Part shown: piece after piece, positions 10,839-21,090 of the stretch | How positions within the stretch are numbered: position 1 is the first letter of the stretch | How the letters are laid out: each line of letters starts with the position of its first letter | NCBI GenBank assembly: GCA_964035575.1 | Contig: OZ037912.1 | Coordinates: 496,001-560,000 of the forward strand | Source: Rhynchopus sp. YZ270_cl-10 | Taxonomy: Eukaryota > Euglenozoa > Diplonemea > Diplonemida > Diplonemidae | Direction: 5' to 3' | Length of the DNA: 64,000 bases | Position numbers and translations under genes: made by a program | The notes under the pieces: generated by a model | The model's input: only the letters and a program-made list of their open reading frames with translations | Databases searched by the model: none | Told to the model about the DNA's origin: nothing

Positions 10839-11281
10839 GTACAGTACAGTACAGTACAGTACAGTACAGTACAGTACAGTACAGTACAGTACAGTACAGT
10901 ACAGTACAGTACAGTACAGTACAGTACAGTACAGTACAGTACAGTACAGTACAGTACAGTACAGTACAGTACAGTACAGTACAGTACAGTACAGTACAGT
11001 ACAGTACAGTACAGTACAGTACAGTACAGTACAGTACAGTACAGTACAGTACAGTACAGTACAGTACAGTACAGTACAGTACAGTACAGTACAGTACAGT
11101 ACAGTACAGTACAGTACAGTACAGTACAGTACAGTACAGTACAGTACAGTACAGTACAGTACAGTACAGTACAGTACAGTACAGTACAGTACAGTACAGT
11201 ACAGTACAGTACAGTACAGTACAGTACAGTACAGTACAGTACAGTACAGTACAGTACAGTACAGTACAGTACAGTACAGTG
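10839..11281 (+). repeat. 5-bp tandem array (ACAGT)n
   Basis: About 88 perfect units with no interruptions seen, starting 11 bases after the 9-bp array. Both arrays share ACAGT, so the shorter may have derived from the longer unit by slippage. Confidence 0.98.
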
Positions 11282-11517
11282 TAAAAAACTCAAAAATCCC
11301 TCTCGCGCCTTGGCGAAAAATATTTTTTTTAAAAACCGGCTTTATTTGAAAGATTGAGATCCGCTGACCCCAAAAAACAAAATCGGCCCCAGCCAAGAAT
11401 AGCTATACAAAAGCAGAATAACGGCGAGAGCATTTCCCACGTAATTTCTTAAGGGATTTTTTCTCGGCCCAGAGGCCCGGCCCGCGGCCCCACGTTACAG
11501 GTACCCCTGCTCCCCAC

Positions 11518-12629
11518 TCCCCCTCCCCATCTCCCCCGCAACGTCGTCGCCGATGTTAGTGCAGTTTCCAACCAAAACCTCGCAAGGTAAACAGTGCTCT
11601 TTGCACCCTTTACCCTTTACCCCATTGATCTGTGCACGAGATACACCTATTCATTTAAACCTTTCCCCCCCCTTTTTATTATAAAAACCATGAGTCATAT
11701 TCATCTTTCAACTTTTTGTTTTAGTTTTGTTTTTGCTCGCACCTGGGGTCCAGAGTGTCATCTGCCTTTTGGTAGTAAACACTCTGTACGCACCTTTTTT
11801 CCGTGTCTGAGTTCCCATAATTCACTGATTTACCCTTTTCCTTTTTTTTTTCTTTTTGCGATCAGTTGAGGGTATTCCTTTTTGTATGTCTATCCTTTGT
11901 GGGGGACTTTCCCCAAAAAATCCCCCCTTTTTTTTTGCGGCGTGTTTTGTTCGCGGCACACCATTACACACCCCGCGTTTCAATGTATTGTTTTGTTTGG
12001 CAAAGAAGAAGCGACCCTCGGAGTAAACAAACAATAATTATTTGGTATTGTTGGCAATGCTTTAGGTGACTCAGCACGAAAGGGTTCGTCTTTCCCAACT
12101 TTTTTCTACCCCAACCGGGACCTACAAATTAACCTGCGTCTTCAATGCTACATCTGACCGACAGATTGTAGACCACGCAAATTATGTAGGACACCCCACC
12201 ACATGGTTTTGGGTCCACCCACGACGGTGCACCCATATAAGGTAACACATTTTTTTTGTATTTTCAAGTCATATTTTTTTTTTCTTTCCCCCTTTCCCCC
12301 TTTCCCCCTTCCCGATCAGGGTAGGGTAATGACTGTATACCTGCTTACAGCTTGTAAACCACTCCCAAGCGCAACACTCCAGGGTTCGATAACCCCGTGG
12401 AGTGTCAGTGTTCTGCGTCCCAGAGGCGTTTTTTGCACATATCAACTTCACTTTTCTTTCCTTTGCCTCGCGCTTTTTTTTTTCTGCGCCTAAAGAGGCA
12501 TTTTGAACTCCACACCCACAGCATCCATAAGCCCCTACTAAGGGATATGAGCTCCGGCTTGTGGATGCCGTGACACCTTTTTTTAGATGTGTGTGCACGA
12601 GAGGCGCATTCGTCTATCAACTTTTATTT

Positions 12630-12664
<35 letters not shown>

Positions 12665-12788
12665 TACTCAGGTAGCTACGTAGCCTTCAGAGAGGCAATC
12701 GTGTGCTAATACAGAAAGTATCAGTCAAGGCTGTCCTTACAGACGCATGCCAAAGCGGCCGCCACATGGGTGTGGACTTTAGATTGAA
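11518..12788. other. Gene-free stretch with hairpin modules
   Basis: No gene recognised. An R5-like segment lies at about 12163-12245. A strong hairpin ACACTCC...GGAGTGT around the loop TTCGATAA lies at 12374-12405. An R4 hairpin follows at 12407-12455 and a hairpin of the R3 variant type at 12583-12620 (outer AGATG/CGTCT, inner TGTGC/GCGCA), then a 35-base T run ending near 12663. The TTCGATAA loop resembles a tRNA T-loop or B box, but no cloverleaf can be drawn. Confidence 0.5.
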
Positions 12789-13048
12789 GTTTCATCATTG
12801 TACTAGCCCAGGGAGGGTTCCCGGCTACCGGCGAGGTCTCTTCCAATCCGTTCCCTAGTTTCCTAGGGGGGCCTCCTTGGCTTCACTGGCTAGGGCTCTG
12901 CAGGTCCCTCCACACATGTTGTGTGCCTGCCTTCAGCACCCAGGGTAGCATACCCAGCACCTTTTACCCTCAGGTCAGACCTTCATAGAGTTTCAGGAGG
13001 AGTGCCACAAAAGGGCCCCCGGATGCAATTTAACGTCCAGCCCAGGAC
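12789..13048 (-). repeat. R7 multi-hairpin repeat, minus copy
   Basis: Read on the minus strand it begins TCCTGGGCTGGAC, TTAAATTGCATCCGGGGG, then CTCCTGAAACTCTATGAAGG, matching 23663 and 46236 on the plus strand. After this shared 90-base head come successive short hairpins (GGGTATGCTACCC, CCCTAGGAAACTAGGG and others) that differ from those in the 23663 copy. Confidence 0.65.
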
Positions 13049-13246
13049 GATTTTTTCTTCTTTTTTTGATCAGTTACTATCAGAAACAAACAATCCACTT
13101 AAAAAAAAGAGAACTTTGAGTACATTTAGTGTACCCTATTATACCTTTCTATTCGTTATCTTCAGAAATAGAAAAAAAGTATTTTGAAATAATTGTGATC
13201 AGTTCTCATTCTAATCATTGCTCTACCTCCATGCATCAACTCCATA

Positions 13247-13660
13247 CTTATCGCTAAATATGCCGTTTTTCCCGAAAAATTTTAGAATTCCACGCCCAAT
13301 TTCTTTCTTTTTGGCAAAAAAAAAAATTTCGCGCTTCGCGCGAAAAAGGTCCTCAGAAGCTCAATTCCGGAAACAAATACGGGGGGAGCGACGTTTTCCA
13401 ACTCCTCCGCCATCAGCAGGAACACCTCCGTTTTCTCTTGAACCTGTGACGCTTGTTGCTGAGAAACAGGGCAACAGCGCGTTCAAGCATATTCCCCATC
13501 TTTTCAGTGTTAAACTCGTGGCGAAGCCACGGTACGCAACATTTCTAAAAAATGCGCTTACAATTGCACCTTTTTTTACAGCCAAACTATGTCATGGAAA
13601 GGATGTAATGCAAGCTTGCGCCGCAGGCGCATGGTACGCTACTTTTTTCTTTGCCCTTAT
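13247..13660 (-). repeat. Dispersed repeat with GC palindromes, inverted copy
   Basis: Reverse-orientation, shorter copy of 7633-8330 with the same palindromes (CGCGCTTCGCGCG at 13329, CGCCGCAGGCG at 13618). Two further TGGCGAAGCCACGGTACGC modules lie just beyond, at about 13692 and 13818, each followed by CAACATTTCT. No gene is seen from 13049 to 14235. Confidence 0.7.
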
Positions 13661-14235
13661 CCTTCTTTCTCACTCCTCATTGCTTCCCAAAGGTTCTGGC
13701 GAAGCCACGGTACGCAACATTTCTTTAAAATGTTGACATAAAATGGCACTTTTGTTGGTAACTATCGTCCAGTTCCGTAAATTTTACTTCCATATTTTGC
13801 TAAAACGAAAGTTTCTAGCGAAGCCACGGTACGCAACATTTCTAAAAATTGCGCTTAAAATTGCCTACTATGTCGCGGGAAGGGTGGGTTGAAAGCTCGC
13901 GCCGCAGTGCATCTTCCTTTTCCGGTAAAATAGAAGAAAATTGTCTTCTAAAAATAGAATTCTGTGGGGGGTAGGTGAGAGGTGGGCGGAGCCCCCACTC
14001 CTCACCTAACCCCACCCCAGCCTCAATCCAAAACCCAAATTACCCGTATGGACACGTACGGATTCCACCTTTTCAAAACAATTCACGTATGGATTTCCAT
14101 ACGTTCCACACGTGGAGCGTAATCCCTGTCACCAGAGTCACTCAACGAACCCTTTTTTGCGGAGCAAAAAATGAAAAAATGGTGCCGCAGGCAAAAAAAT
14201 TTAAGATACAGGATGCAACCCAGTTCCCCAGGTGC

Positions 14236-14957
14236 ATATCCTGGAAGGAAATTTATTGCCTGAGGCAAATTTATTTCCTGGAGCAAATTTATTTACTGAG
14301 GGAAATTTATTTCCTGGGGCAAATTTAGTGCCTGAGGGAAATTTATTTCCCGAGGGGAAATTTAGTGCCTGAGGCAAATTTATTTCTCGAGGGGAAATTT
14401 AGTGCCTGATGAGGTGATCCAGTCTCACGCTTTTTCACACATTTTCACTTGGTTTCACACATTTTCACACATTTTCACATGGTTTCACATGGTTTCACAC
14501 ATTTTCACTTGGTTTCACACATTTTCACATGGTTTCACGGTGTGAAAAAGTGTGTACGAAAGTGAAAAAAAAACTGCTTCACGCACTCTGAGTGGATTCC
14601 TCCAGAAAAAAAACTTGGTGTTTTCACACATTTTCACTTGGTTTCACATGGTTTCACATATTTTCACTTCGTTTCACACATTTTCACTTGATTTCACACA
14701 TTTTCACTTGGTTTCACATATTTTCACTTCGTTTCACACATTTTCACCTTGGTTTCACACATTTTCACTTGTTTTCACACGTTTTCACGGTGTGAAAAAG
14801 TGTGGAAAAGTGTGCGCTGGATCACCTCACCTGAGGCAAATTTATTTCCTGAGGGAAATTTATTGCCTGGGGCAAATTTATTTCCCGAGGGGAAATTTAT
14901 TTCCTGAGGCAAATTTAGTGCCTGAGGGAAATTTATTTCCTGGGGGAAAATTTTTTC
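14236..14957 (+). repeat. 18-20 bp satellite (GGCAAATTTATTTCCTGA), split by an insertion
   Basis: Imperfect tandem units of about 18-20 bases run from 14236 to 14409 and resume from 14830 to 14957. The gap is the fold-back element at 14410-14829. Confidence 0.85.
14410..14829. mobile_element. Fold-back element inserted into the satellite, 5-bp duplication
   Basis: The ends TGAGGTGATCCAG and the exact complement CTGGATCACCTCA are flanked by CCTGA on both sides (14405-14409 and 14830-14834). The interior consists of many units of TTCACACATTTTCACTTGG type, with their reverse complement in the middle and at the right end. Non-coding. Confidence 0.85.
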
Positions 14958-15065
14958 CCTGGGTAAAAAAAATTTCTTTCCGGCCGATTTTTTTCTTTCT
15001 TTTGGGAAACAAAATCGCCACGTACCACGGCTAGTTAGCTACAAGTATGATCAACTCCCACCAGA

Positions 15066-15907
15066 CAGGCCTTTTGCTAACTTTGGGATTTTCCCCAGGA
15101 ATGGCATGATGGTCAAAAAAAAATAATTTCCTGGAAAAAAAGTACATTCCGAGCTTTCCCACCTGGTAAAAGCGGTCGTCGCGCGCTTCGCGCGCGCCTC
15201 CCTGACAGCCACAGGGTGGAGAGGCGAAGGGTCAGCTTTGCAAGATAACAAAAAAAAACGGAATCTAATCCTTGTTTAACGGTGCTTGGTCTTGCGCCTT
15301 ACGTACACTAACCGTACAAAATCACTACGTCTTCCAGAAGCAGGGGCTGTTGCAACGGTTGGGTCATTTTGAAATAACAATGGTCAAATTTTTGCAGCTT
15401 GGGTCAAGTTTCATTTCTGGCTGCAAAATGCAAGGGAATCCCCTTAGACATTGTAAAATGGCACCGTAGGCAGGAAGAAAATAGGCGTACAGCGCGAGCG
15501 AAGCGAGCGGGAATTTTTTTTTAGGTATACCTCCGCGAGCGCAGCGAGCAGAAATATTTTCAGGCCATCATGCCATCATGCCATCATGCCATCATGCCAT
15601 CATGCCATCATGCCATCATGCCATCATGCCATCATGCCATCATGCCATCATGCCATCATGCCATCATGCCATCATGCCATCATGCCATCATGCCATCATG
15701 CCATCATGCCATCATGCCATCATGCCATCATGCCATCATGCCATCATGCCATCATGCCATCATGCCATCTGGGGGGAAATCCCCAGGTGATGGAGAGCGA
15801 AAGCCCTGCCCCACCACCCCCCGTGGCATGATGGTGGCATGATGGAAAAAAAAATAAAAAACGCCCAAAAACGTGGCATGATGGCATGATGGTTAGCAAA
15901 AGGCCTG
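15066..15907. mobile_element. Mutator-like MITE, copy 2, with 9-bp target duplication
   Basis: Same 16-bp terminal inverted repeats as copy 1 (5262-5975) and a different perfect 9-bp duplication, CCCACCAGA (15057-15065 and 15908-15916). Two independent insertions with 9-bp duplications confirm the element boundaries. It differs mainly by a longer internal array (about 26 versus 13 units) and a short extra block near 15330-15365. Related but diverged termini occur on the 1.14 kb element at 43309. Confidence 0.92.
15563..15769 (+). repeat. 8-bp tandem array (ATGCCATC)n inside MITE copy 2
   Basis: About 26 perfect units, twice the length of the array in copy 1. The long 'MPSCHHAI' open frames over it are artefacts. 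Confidence 0.97.
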
Positions 15908-15978
15908 CCCACCAGAACAAAAAAAAAAGTCTATGATATGATGCAAAAAAAACTGCTAAAACGCTTCCCTCTACGAAT

Positions 15979-16498
15979 TTTCAACTTACCTTCCTTCACC
16001 CCCCTGTAAGGGCAACCGTAGGTGAAGTAAGGTATAGTATTGAAATCGATGTGGGGGGGGAGTAAAGGGTCAATTTTACAAAACCAGATTTTGAGGAAAA
16101 TTTTAGCCGAAAATGGGCCCCACGTATAAGCAACCGGGCTCATATTTCTCAAAATTTAAGTGGTCAAAAAATTGTCCAATTTTCGAGATTGACCCCACCA
16201 CTGCACGGGCGGAGCCCAAAAATGCAAATAAGGACCCTTTTCAACTTACCTTCCTTCACCCCCCTGTAAGGGCAACCGTAGGTGAAGTAAGGTATAGTAT
16301 TGAAATCGATGTGGGGGGGGAGTAAAGGGTCAATTTTACAAAACCAGATTTTGAGGAAAATTTTAGCCGAAAATGGGCCCCACGTATAAGCAACCGGGCT
16401 CATATTTCTCAAAATTTAAGTGGTCAAAAAATTGTCCAATTTTCGAGATTGACCCCACCACTGCACGGGCGGAGCCCAAAAATGCAAATAAGGACCCT
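15979..16498 (+). repeat. Tandem duplication of a 260-bp unit
   Basis: Two consecutive copies (15979-16238 and 16239-16498) appear identical, so the duplication is recent or homogenised. The unit holds a short complementary pair around CTTACC...GGTAAG and a GTGGGGTCAA segment. No coding content. Confidence 0.9.
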
Positions 16499-16615
16499 TT
16501 TTAATTTGTTCTCTTGAAATGTGTAATTTCATGTTTTCGCGAAAAAAATAACAACTGATCCTACAAGGGTTGAAGGAAGGTGGTTGAAAACAACAATAAC
16601 AACAAGGACAAGTAA

Positions 16616-16957
16616 TTGCTAAGAAAAAAACGGGGTGTGCTGTGGAAAACTCCGCGCGATTTTCGAAACCACCGTAGCATCCTGGCGATTTGCTGGTGTG
16701 ATCGATGTGTTGTAGTCTGTGCATTCTGTGTTCCTTCCACACTGCTCCAACGACGACTACAATGTGGGGACCCTGTGGACAAAAACGAGCTGGACCACGC
16801 CGAGCCTGCCGAGCGGGCGTCCAACAACGCTATCGAGCAGATGGTGCTGGACGAAGAGGACAGCCCCCCTTCTTGAACGTTTCAGATGCTGGCGTCCCAG
16901 TGGGTCTGGCAGCGTACGAAGAGCGTAGCATACCTGCAGAAGAGCAGAATGCTGGGC
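16616..16957 (+). pseudogene. Possible host-gene fragment (uncertain)
   Basis: The bases are less AT-rich than the surroundings and two overlapping frames read plausibly: one ends in an acidic stretch (SNNAIEQMVLDEED) and stops at 16876, the other begins MLASQWVWQRTKSV at about 16885. They are in different frames with no clear intron between them, so this could be a decayed gene, a retained exon or chance. I do not recognise a family. The following 16958-17400 is pyrimidine-rich and holds an R6-like segment at 17185-17255. Confidence 0.2.
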
Positions 16958-17400
16958 GTATTGTAGATTATTTCTACAGGATGGAGTTCCACATCACACC
17001 CCGTTTTTTTTCCGATAGCAATTACTTGTTTTTTTTTGCAAACACAACTTCGAAAAAATGGAACATTTCATGGGTGATAGAACCATATGAGGGTGTCAAA
17101 ACATCTCCAGAAGAGACGTTTGCAACGATGTTCATGCTGATTTCCCTTTTCCGATGACAACTCCCTTTTTTTCTCTTTTTGTGCTTTCATCCGAATGGCT
17201 GGCATCGTACGTGACAGTTCGGAGGAGGAGGTGCCTGCACCAACAGCTGCAGTTTTTTTTTTTTTTTGGATTTTCTCCGGGGCGAGCTCCGTGCATACAC
17301 CCCCCTCTCTCCTCCTCCTCCTCCTTTATCAGAAAACCCTCTTCAGTCCCCTTCCCCCCCTTCACACTACACAAAATCCATTTTTTTTTAAATTAGAACA

Positions 17401-17973
17401 ATGTATGGTGACGATGCCTCCCTTTGCGGGTCTTTGTACAGCGACAGCCGTTGGGATGACAATGTGACAAAGCGTCTGACCTATGATCACAGTACAATGG
17501 TTTCTGGCTGCCCCGCGCCACGGATAACTGGGGTCGGTCCGCAGATGGACATCGAAACCCCTGAGAGGACTACAGAGACTGTGCCGAAACTTAGTCCAAG
17601 TTGTGATGTGGTGGAAAAGATTGTGGTGACGTGTTCGATGTTGGATGTGCTGGGGAGGTTGGAAAGTGCGGTGTTGATGCAGTACGTTGCTATGCATGAG
17701 AATGATATGCGGGTTGAAGGTAGCAAGGTGCAAAACCCGCTGCATATTAGCAGCAAAATCAGAGAGATTCTTGCGGAAAGGGAGCGCTGCAAGGATGATG
17801 GTGCGTCAAAGACGTCTCCACCACAGAACAATGCACAGCAACGCGCCGTACCTCTCCCAAGCGTGCAGCTGCCAGTGACACCCACCCTCACGGACATCCC
17901 AATGCGAAGCCTCGACGCCATGTCCGACATCGACTTTGCCCACACCCCAACCCTCCCAGAGAGGAGGATATGA
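17401..17973 (+). CDS. Hypothetical protein, 190 aa
   Basis: A clean open frame with coding-like composition, preceded by a pyrimidine tract and AG four bases before the ATG (TTAAATTAG AACA ATG) and by an R6-like segment. The protein has a central helical piece (VEKIVVTCSMLDVLGRLESAVLMQYVA, about residues 71-98) between disordered Ser/Thr/Pro-rich ends. There are no membrane segments and no signal peptide. The helix 'LDVLGRLE..VL' resembles short helices that anchor cytoskeletal proteins, but no family can be named. It ends 178 bases before the next gene on the same strand; separate genes are favoured because each has its own start context. Confidence 0.65.
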   Translation: MYGDDASLCGSLYSDSRWDDNVTKRLTYDHSTMVSGCPAPRITGVGPQMDIETPERTTETVPKLSPSCDVVEKIVVTCSMLDVLGRLESAVLMQYVAMHENDMRVEGSKVQNPLHISSKIREILAERERCKDDGASKTSPPQNNAQQRAVPLPSVQLPVTPTLTDIPMRSLDAMSDIDFAHTPTLPERRI

Positions 17974-18151
17974 ACAGGATGAGATCCTCTAAATTTAGAT
18001 GATTTTTTTCAAAAAACTGCCAAAAAAAGATAGATTTCAAAAAAAAAAAAGGGGGGTAATTTATTTTGTGTACCCTTCTCCCTCTCCCGGCTCCTCAAAA
18101 TTCAAAGAAGGGTGGTAAAAAAAATTGGGGGGTTTTTTTTTCGATAAAACG

Positions 18152-19571
18152 ATGAGTCGTGCGAGTAGTACTGCAGTTGCGTTTGATGCGAGCGCAGAGA
18201 CGCTGGAGAACTGGACTGCGGATGTGGCTCGCAGGCAGCGGACTCCGTTGCTGAGCTGCTCGGACAGTTTGCCTGCTGGGCAGCTGCAGCAGCACCACCA
18301 ACAACCCTCCTCCCGTGTGCGTGTAGGAAGCCCTGAGGACGCAACCCGCCTTGCCGAGAAGGTCATGAGCAACCGAAGCCTGCCCCACTTCGCCAAGAGC
18401 GAGGCCACAGCACGGCTCACCGCAGAACAGATCCTCAGTGAGGTGTGCAAGGACCTTTTTTTTTAAAAATTAACCCTATAAGAGCCAAGAGCCACTTTAG
18501 TGGCTTTCGAAAATGACGCCGAAATGGTTCAACTCATTTTCGTAAAAACATTTTTTTTTTTATGTGGCAATATTTTGCACCGATCTTTCAAAAGAAGCAA
18601 GAATCGAAAACTTTTATGCATCGGATATTACTTTCGGTGCTGGGGGCTGGGGTGCTACTTTCACCAAAAGTGACGTTTTTTTCACTCACACCCCCAATAT
18701 GCACCTTTCGCGATACCCAATGCCGCCACCCACCAAAATTTTTCTCCGACCCCCAACGTTTTTACCCCACCAACGTTTGGTGGACGACTGTATTAAAAAA
18801 AAACCTCTCCTTGACATCAACCACCCCCCACCACAGCTCAACGCCCAGGACGAAGTGGATGCAAAACTCCGCCAGCAAGATTCCTCCGTTTCGTTAACCT
18901 CCAACTTTGTACATCAGCTGCACAACATCCCGGTACAGTCACCACAGAGGACACGCAGCAACAACAACAACAACATCACACTTTCCCGCCAACCAACCTC
19001 CTCCACCCCTACTGCACCAGCATGGGCAGATGCCGCTATATGGCGACAGGCACTGGGAATTGGAGAGGCAATGGCAGATCAAGACTTTTCTGAGGAGTAT
19101 TGTCGGACCAAGGCACTAGAAGTGTTGACAGAGAACAAGGTGTTTCGGGATGGCGTTGAGGCGAGGGAGAGCCGGTACGAAGCCGACCTGCTGCGCGCAA
19201 CAAGCGACATCTCGGAGCTGGAGGGGAGGGTCTCGGAGCTGCAGCGGCAGCTGCGGGAGGAGCGGATGCGCTCCGATGCCATCATGAAAGAGGACCTCGA
19301 CGGCCCAACCTACCGTAAGCGTGAAGCCTCGCAGCTCAAAGCAAAACTCCGTGAGGTCATCGCTGTCCACGAAGTGCTCCAATGGCAGATGCACGAAAAG
19401 GACAAAGAACTGCGCATCCTAGAAGACATCATGAAGGCGCATATGCTGCTCCACCCAGCCCCCGCGAAACCATTGCGCCTTCTCTTGAGTCGCAGGTTGC
19501 CTGCCTTCCTCGACCGTGTCCAGCAAGGTCTACCTGTAGTGGACACTGCAGTAAGGAGTATGCATGAATAG
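18152..19571 (+). CDS. Coiled-coil protein, two exons (about 341 aa)
   Basis: Exon 1 is 18152-18442 and exon 2 is 18837-19571. The junctions are GAG|GTGTGC and CCACAG|CTC, both in phase 0, and frames agree on both sides; without the intron exon 1 stops within 25 bases and exon 2 has no good start. Exon 1 encodes 97 residues, mostly polar, ending in a short helix. Exon 2 encodes 244 residues: a disordered Asn/Ser/Pro stretch, then a long charged coiled coil (SRYEADLL to HEKDKELRILEDIMKAH), then a basic tail with LLLSRRLPAFLDRV. No enzyme motif or membrane segment. It looks structural, perhaps cytoskeletal; no family recognised. An R2 repeat begins 23 bases after the stop. Splicing is inferred, not shown. 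Confidence 0.7.
18443..18836 (+). other. Inferred spliceosomal intron of the coiled-coil gene (394 bp)
   Basis: Starts GTGTGCAAGG, ends CCCCCACCACAG. It is richer in T and A than its exons and carries a stop in the exon 1 frame. It contains a small stem, GAGCCACTTTAGTGGCTTTC, near 18490. Confidence 0.65.
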
Positions 19572-19593
19572 AAGAAGAGAAAGGGAAGAAGAA

Positions 19594-19656
19594 ACAGATT
19601 GCACAACTGTGGCAACACAACCGAGGCGAACTACACCACTCCAACAATTTATCAGA
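19594..19656 (+). repeat. R2 repeat downstream of the coiled-coil gene
   Basis: R2 in its full form reads GTGGAGATTGCACAACTGTG, GCAACACAACCGAGGCAAC, TACACTACTCCAACAATTT, then ATC and an A run (about 65 bases). This copy has lost the GTGG head and starts 23 bases after the stop codon. Others are at 24521-24589, 25553-25617, 28715-28778, 36991-37032 (interrupted by a transposon), 63156-63222 and 63500-63570, all on the plus strand. Confidence 0.85.
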
Positions 19657-19964
19657 AGAAGAAGAAAAAATGGAGGGTGATAATGGTATTTCAATGATGA
19701 TATTAGGTTAGTGACCTCCCCTTTTTTTTAGTTGTGTGTGTGTGTGTATGTTTAGGAAAGGCAACCTTTCCCTCTGCCCCCATTGGCACCATTTTTCTTG
19801 GAGCTTTCTAGGGCAGGATGCTCTGCCTTTTTCTCCTAAAAAAGGGATGATTTTTTTTTTGGGGGAAAAAATCAGGGAAAAAAGGTGGGCGAATTAGTGT
19901 CAAGCCTTTCTTGTAGCAAAAAGAAAATAGGCTTCGGGAAAATATTGATGACAGACCCGTAGTA

Positions 19965-20907
19965 CATGGATGTCCAAAGTACTTGAAGTATATCAAGTAC
20001 TTGATCCCCCAAAAAATCCAATACTTGATACTTCAAGTACTTGACACCCTATTTTTTTTTCTAGTACTTTTTTACTTGTTCTCCCTCTGTCAAGTACTTT
20101 TTTCACAAAAAAAACGTCAAGTACTTGATCAAGTACAAAAAAAAGTGGGTACTTGATCAAGTACTTGACGTTTTTTTGCGAAAACAAGTACTTGACAGAC
20201 TCTGCCAGAGGGTAAAAAAGTAAAAAAGTACGAGAAAAAAAAAAATAGGGTATCAAGTACCCTCATAGTATAAATTATGTTATTGTTACAAATAAATTAT
20301 TTCGGCGATTTTTATTTTTTTTATAACATTTTTGCATTTTGTTACTTTTTTCATTGTTTGGATTATATTTTTTTGTAACATTTTTGTTACGCCGCAGGCG
20401 TAACAAAAATGTTACTGGGGGGGCTAATAAAGCATACAGCGCGGACACCCATGGTGTAAAAATATAGCTTTTTACACAGAGTCACTCAACGAACCCTTTT
20501 TTGCGGAGCAAAAAGGGGAAAATGGCGCCGCAGGCAAAAAAAAAAATTGAGGTACAGCCTGGATGGTGTGGTCAGCAACCCAGTTCCCTATGGTACTCCC
20601 GTGCTTCAACCATGGGCTTTTTATTTTTTCTTTGTAACATTTGTTACTTTTTGCCCAACTGCAAAAAAACGAATAAAACATTTTATTAAATTGTTACAAA
20701 AAAAAATGTTACTTTTGGGTCATTTTTTTATTAATTTATTTTTGAAAAAACATTATTTTTACTATGAGGGTACTTGATTTCTGTCAAGTACTTGATCAAT
20801 CTTCAAGTACTTGACTGTCATTTTGAGAGGAAAAAAAAGGGGGGTCAAGTACTTCAAGTACCATAAAAAATCCGAAAAAAGTACTTCAAGTACTTTGGAC
20901 ATCCATG
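19965..20907. mobile_element. Long fold-back element made of CAAGTACTTGA motifs
   Basis: The ends CATGGATGTCCAAAGTACTT and the exact complement are flanked by GTAGTA on both sides (19959-19964, 20908-20913), a 6-bp duplication. Both arms are studded with CAAGTACTTGA palindromes. The arms continue through TACCCTCATAGTA to a centre (20276-20766) that holds 'tgttacaaaa' repeats, a GTTACGCCGCAGGCGTAAC palindrome and a TTTTTGCGGAGCAAAAA module shared with 7320 and 14156. Non-coding; superfamily unknown. Confidence 0.8.
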
Positions 20908-21021
20908 GTAGTATGGAGAAAAAACGTTTTTATTTTTGGCCAGTTTTGGTAAGCAAATACTAAAGGGGGGGGGCAAAAGCTTTGCTCTGAAAGAGGTGGA
21001 TGGACAGTGTATTCCTTAGAT

Positions 21022-21090
21022 TGGTGTGGTTGACTGGGGTGCAAAAAAAAGTGTGCAAAAAAGTGCGAATCACCCCTTTCAGCCACACCA
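21022..21090. mobile_element. Mini-MITE with TGGTGTGG termini and 5-bp duplication
   Basis: The ends TGGTGTGGTTGA and TCAGCCACACCA are flanked by TAGAT on both sides (21017-21021, 21091-21095). Siblings are at 31232-31320 (AATAC duplication) and 37657-37806. Confidence 0.8.

Larger units (their letters stand above)
10237..11509. mobile_element. hAT-like non-autonomous element carrying two microsatellites
   Basis: The terminal inverted repeats are CAGGGGTACCTGTAACG and its exact complement, and a perfect 8-bp duplication CTCCCCAC flanks it (10229-10236 and 11510-11517). CAGGG termini plus an 8-bp duplication are characteristic of hAT elements. The interior is mostly a 9-bp array followed by a 5-bp array. 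The long open frames across it (up to 390 residues) are translations of the repeats and not genes. Confidence 0.9.

Noticed and set aside
10475-11281. Possible CRISPR-like array
   Set aside because: Units are directly adjacent without spacers, and the sequence is a eukaryotic microsatellite within a transposon.
10185-11396. Very long open frames (270-390 residues) on both strands
   Set aside because: They are translations of the 9-bp and 5-bp arrays, where every frame stays open; there is no protein-like composition outside the repeats.
12374-12405. tRNA gene suggested by a TTCGATAA loop (also at 23172 and 39415)
   Set aside because: Only one stem-loop can be drawn; no D-arm, anticodon arm or acceptor stem at proper spacing.
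15570-15842. Repeating MPSCHHAI open frames
   Set aside because: Translation of the (ATGCCATC)n array inside a MITE; the shorter sibling array at 5735 shows that length is variable.
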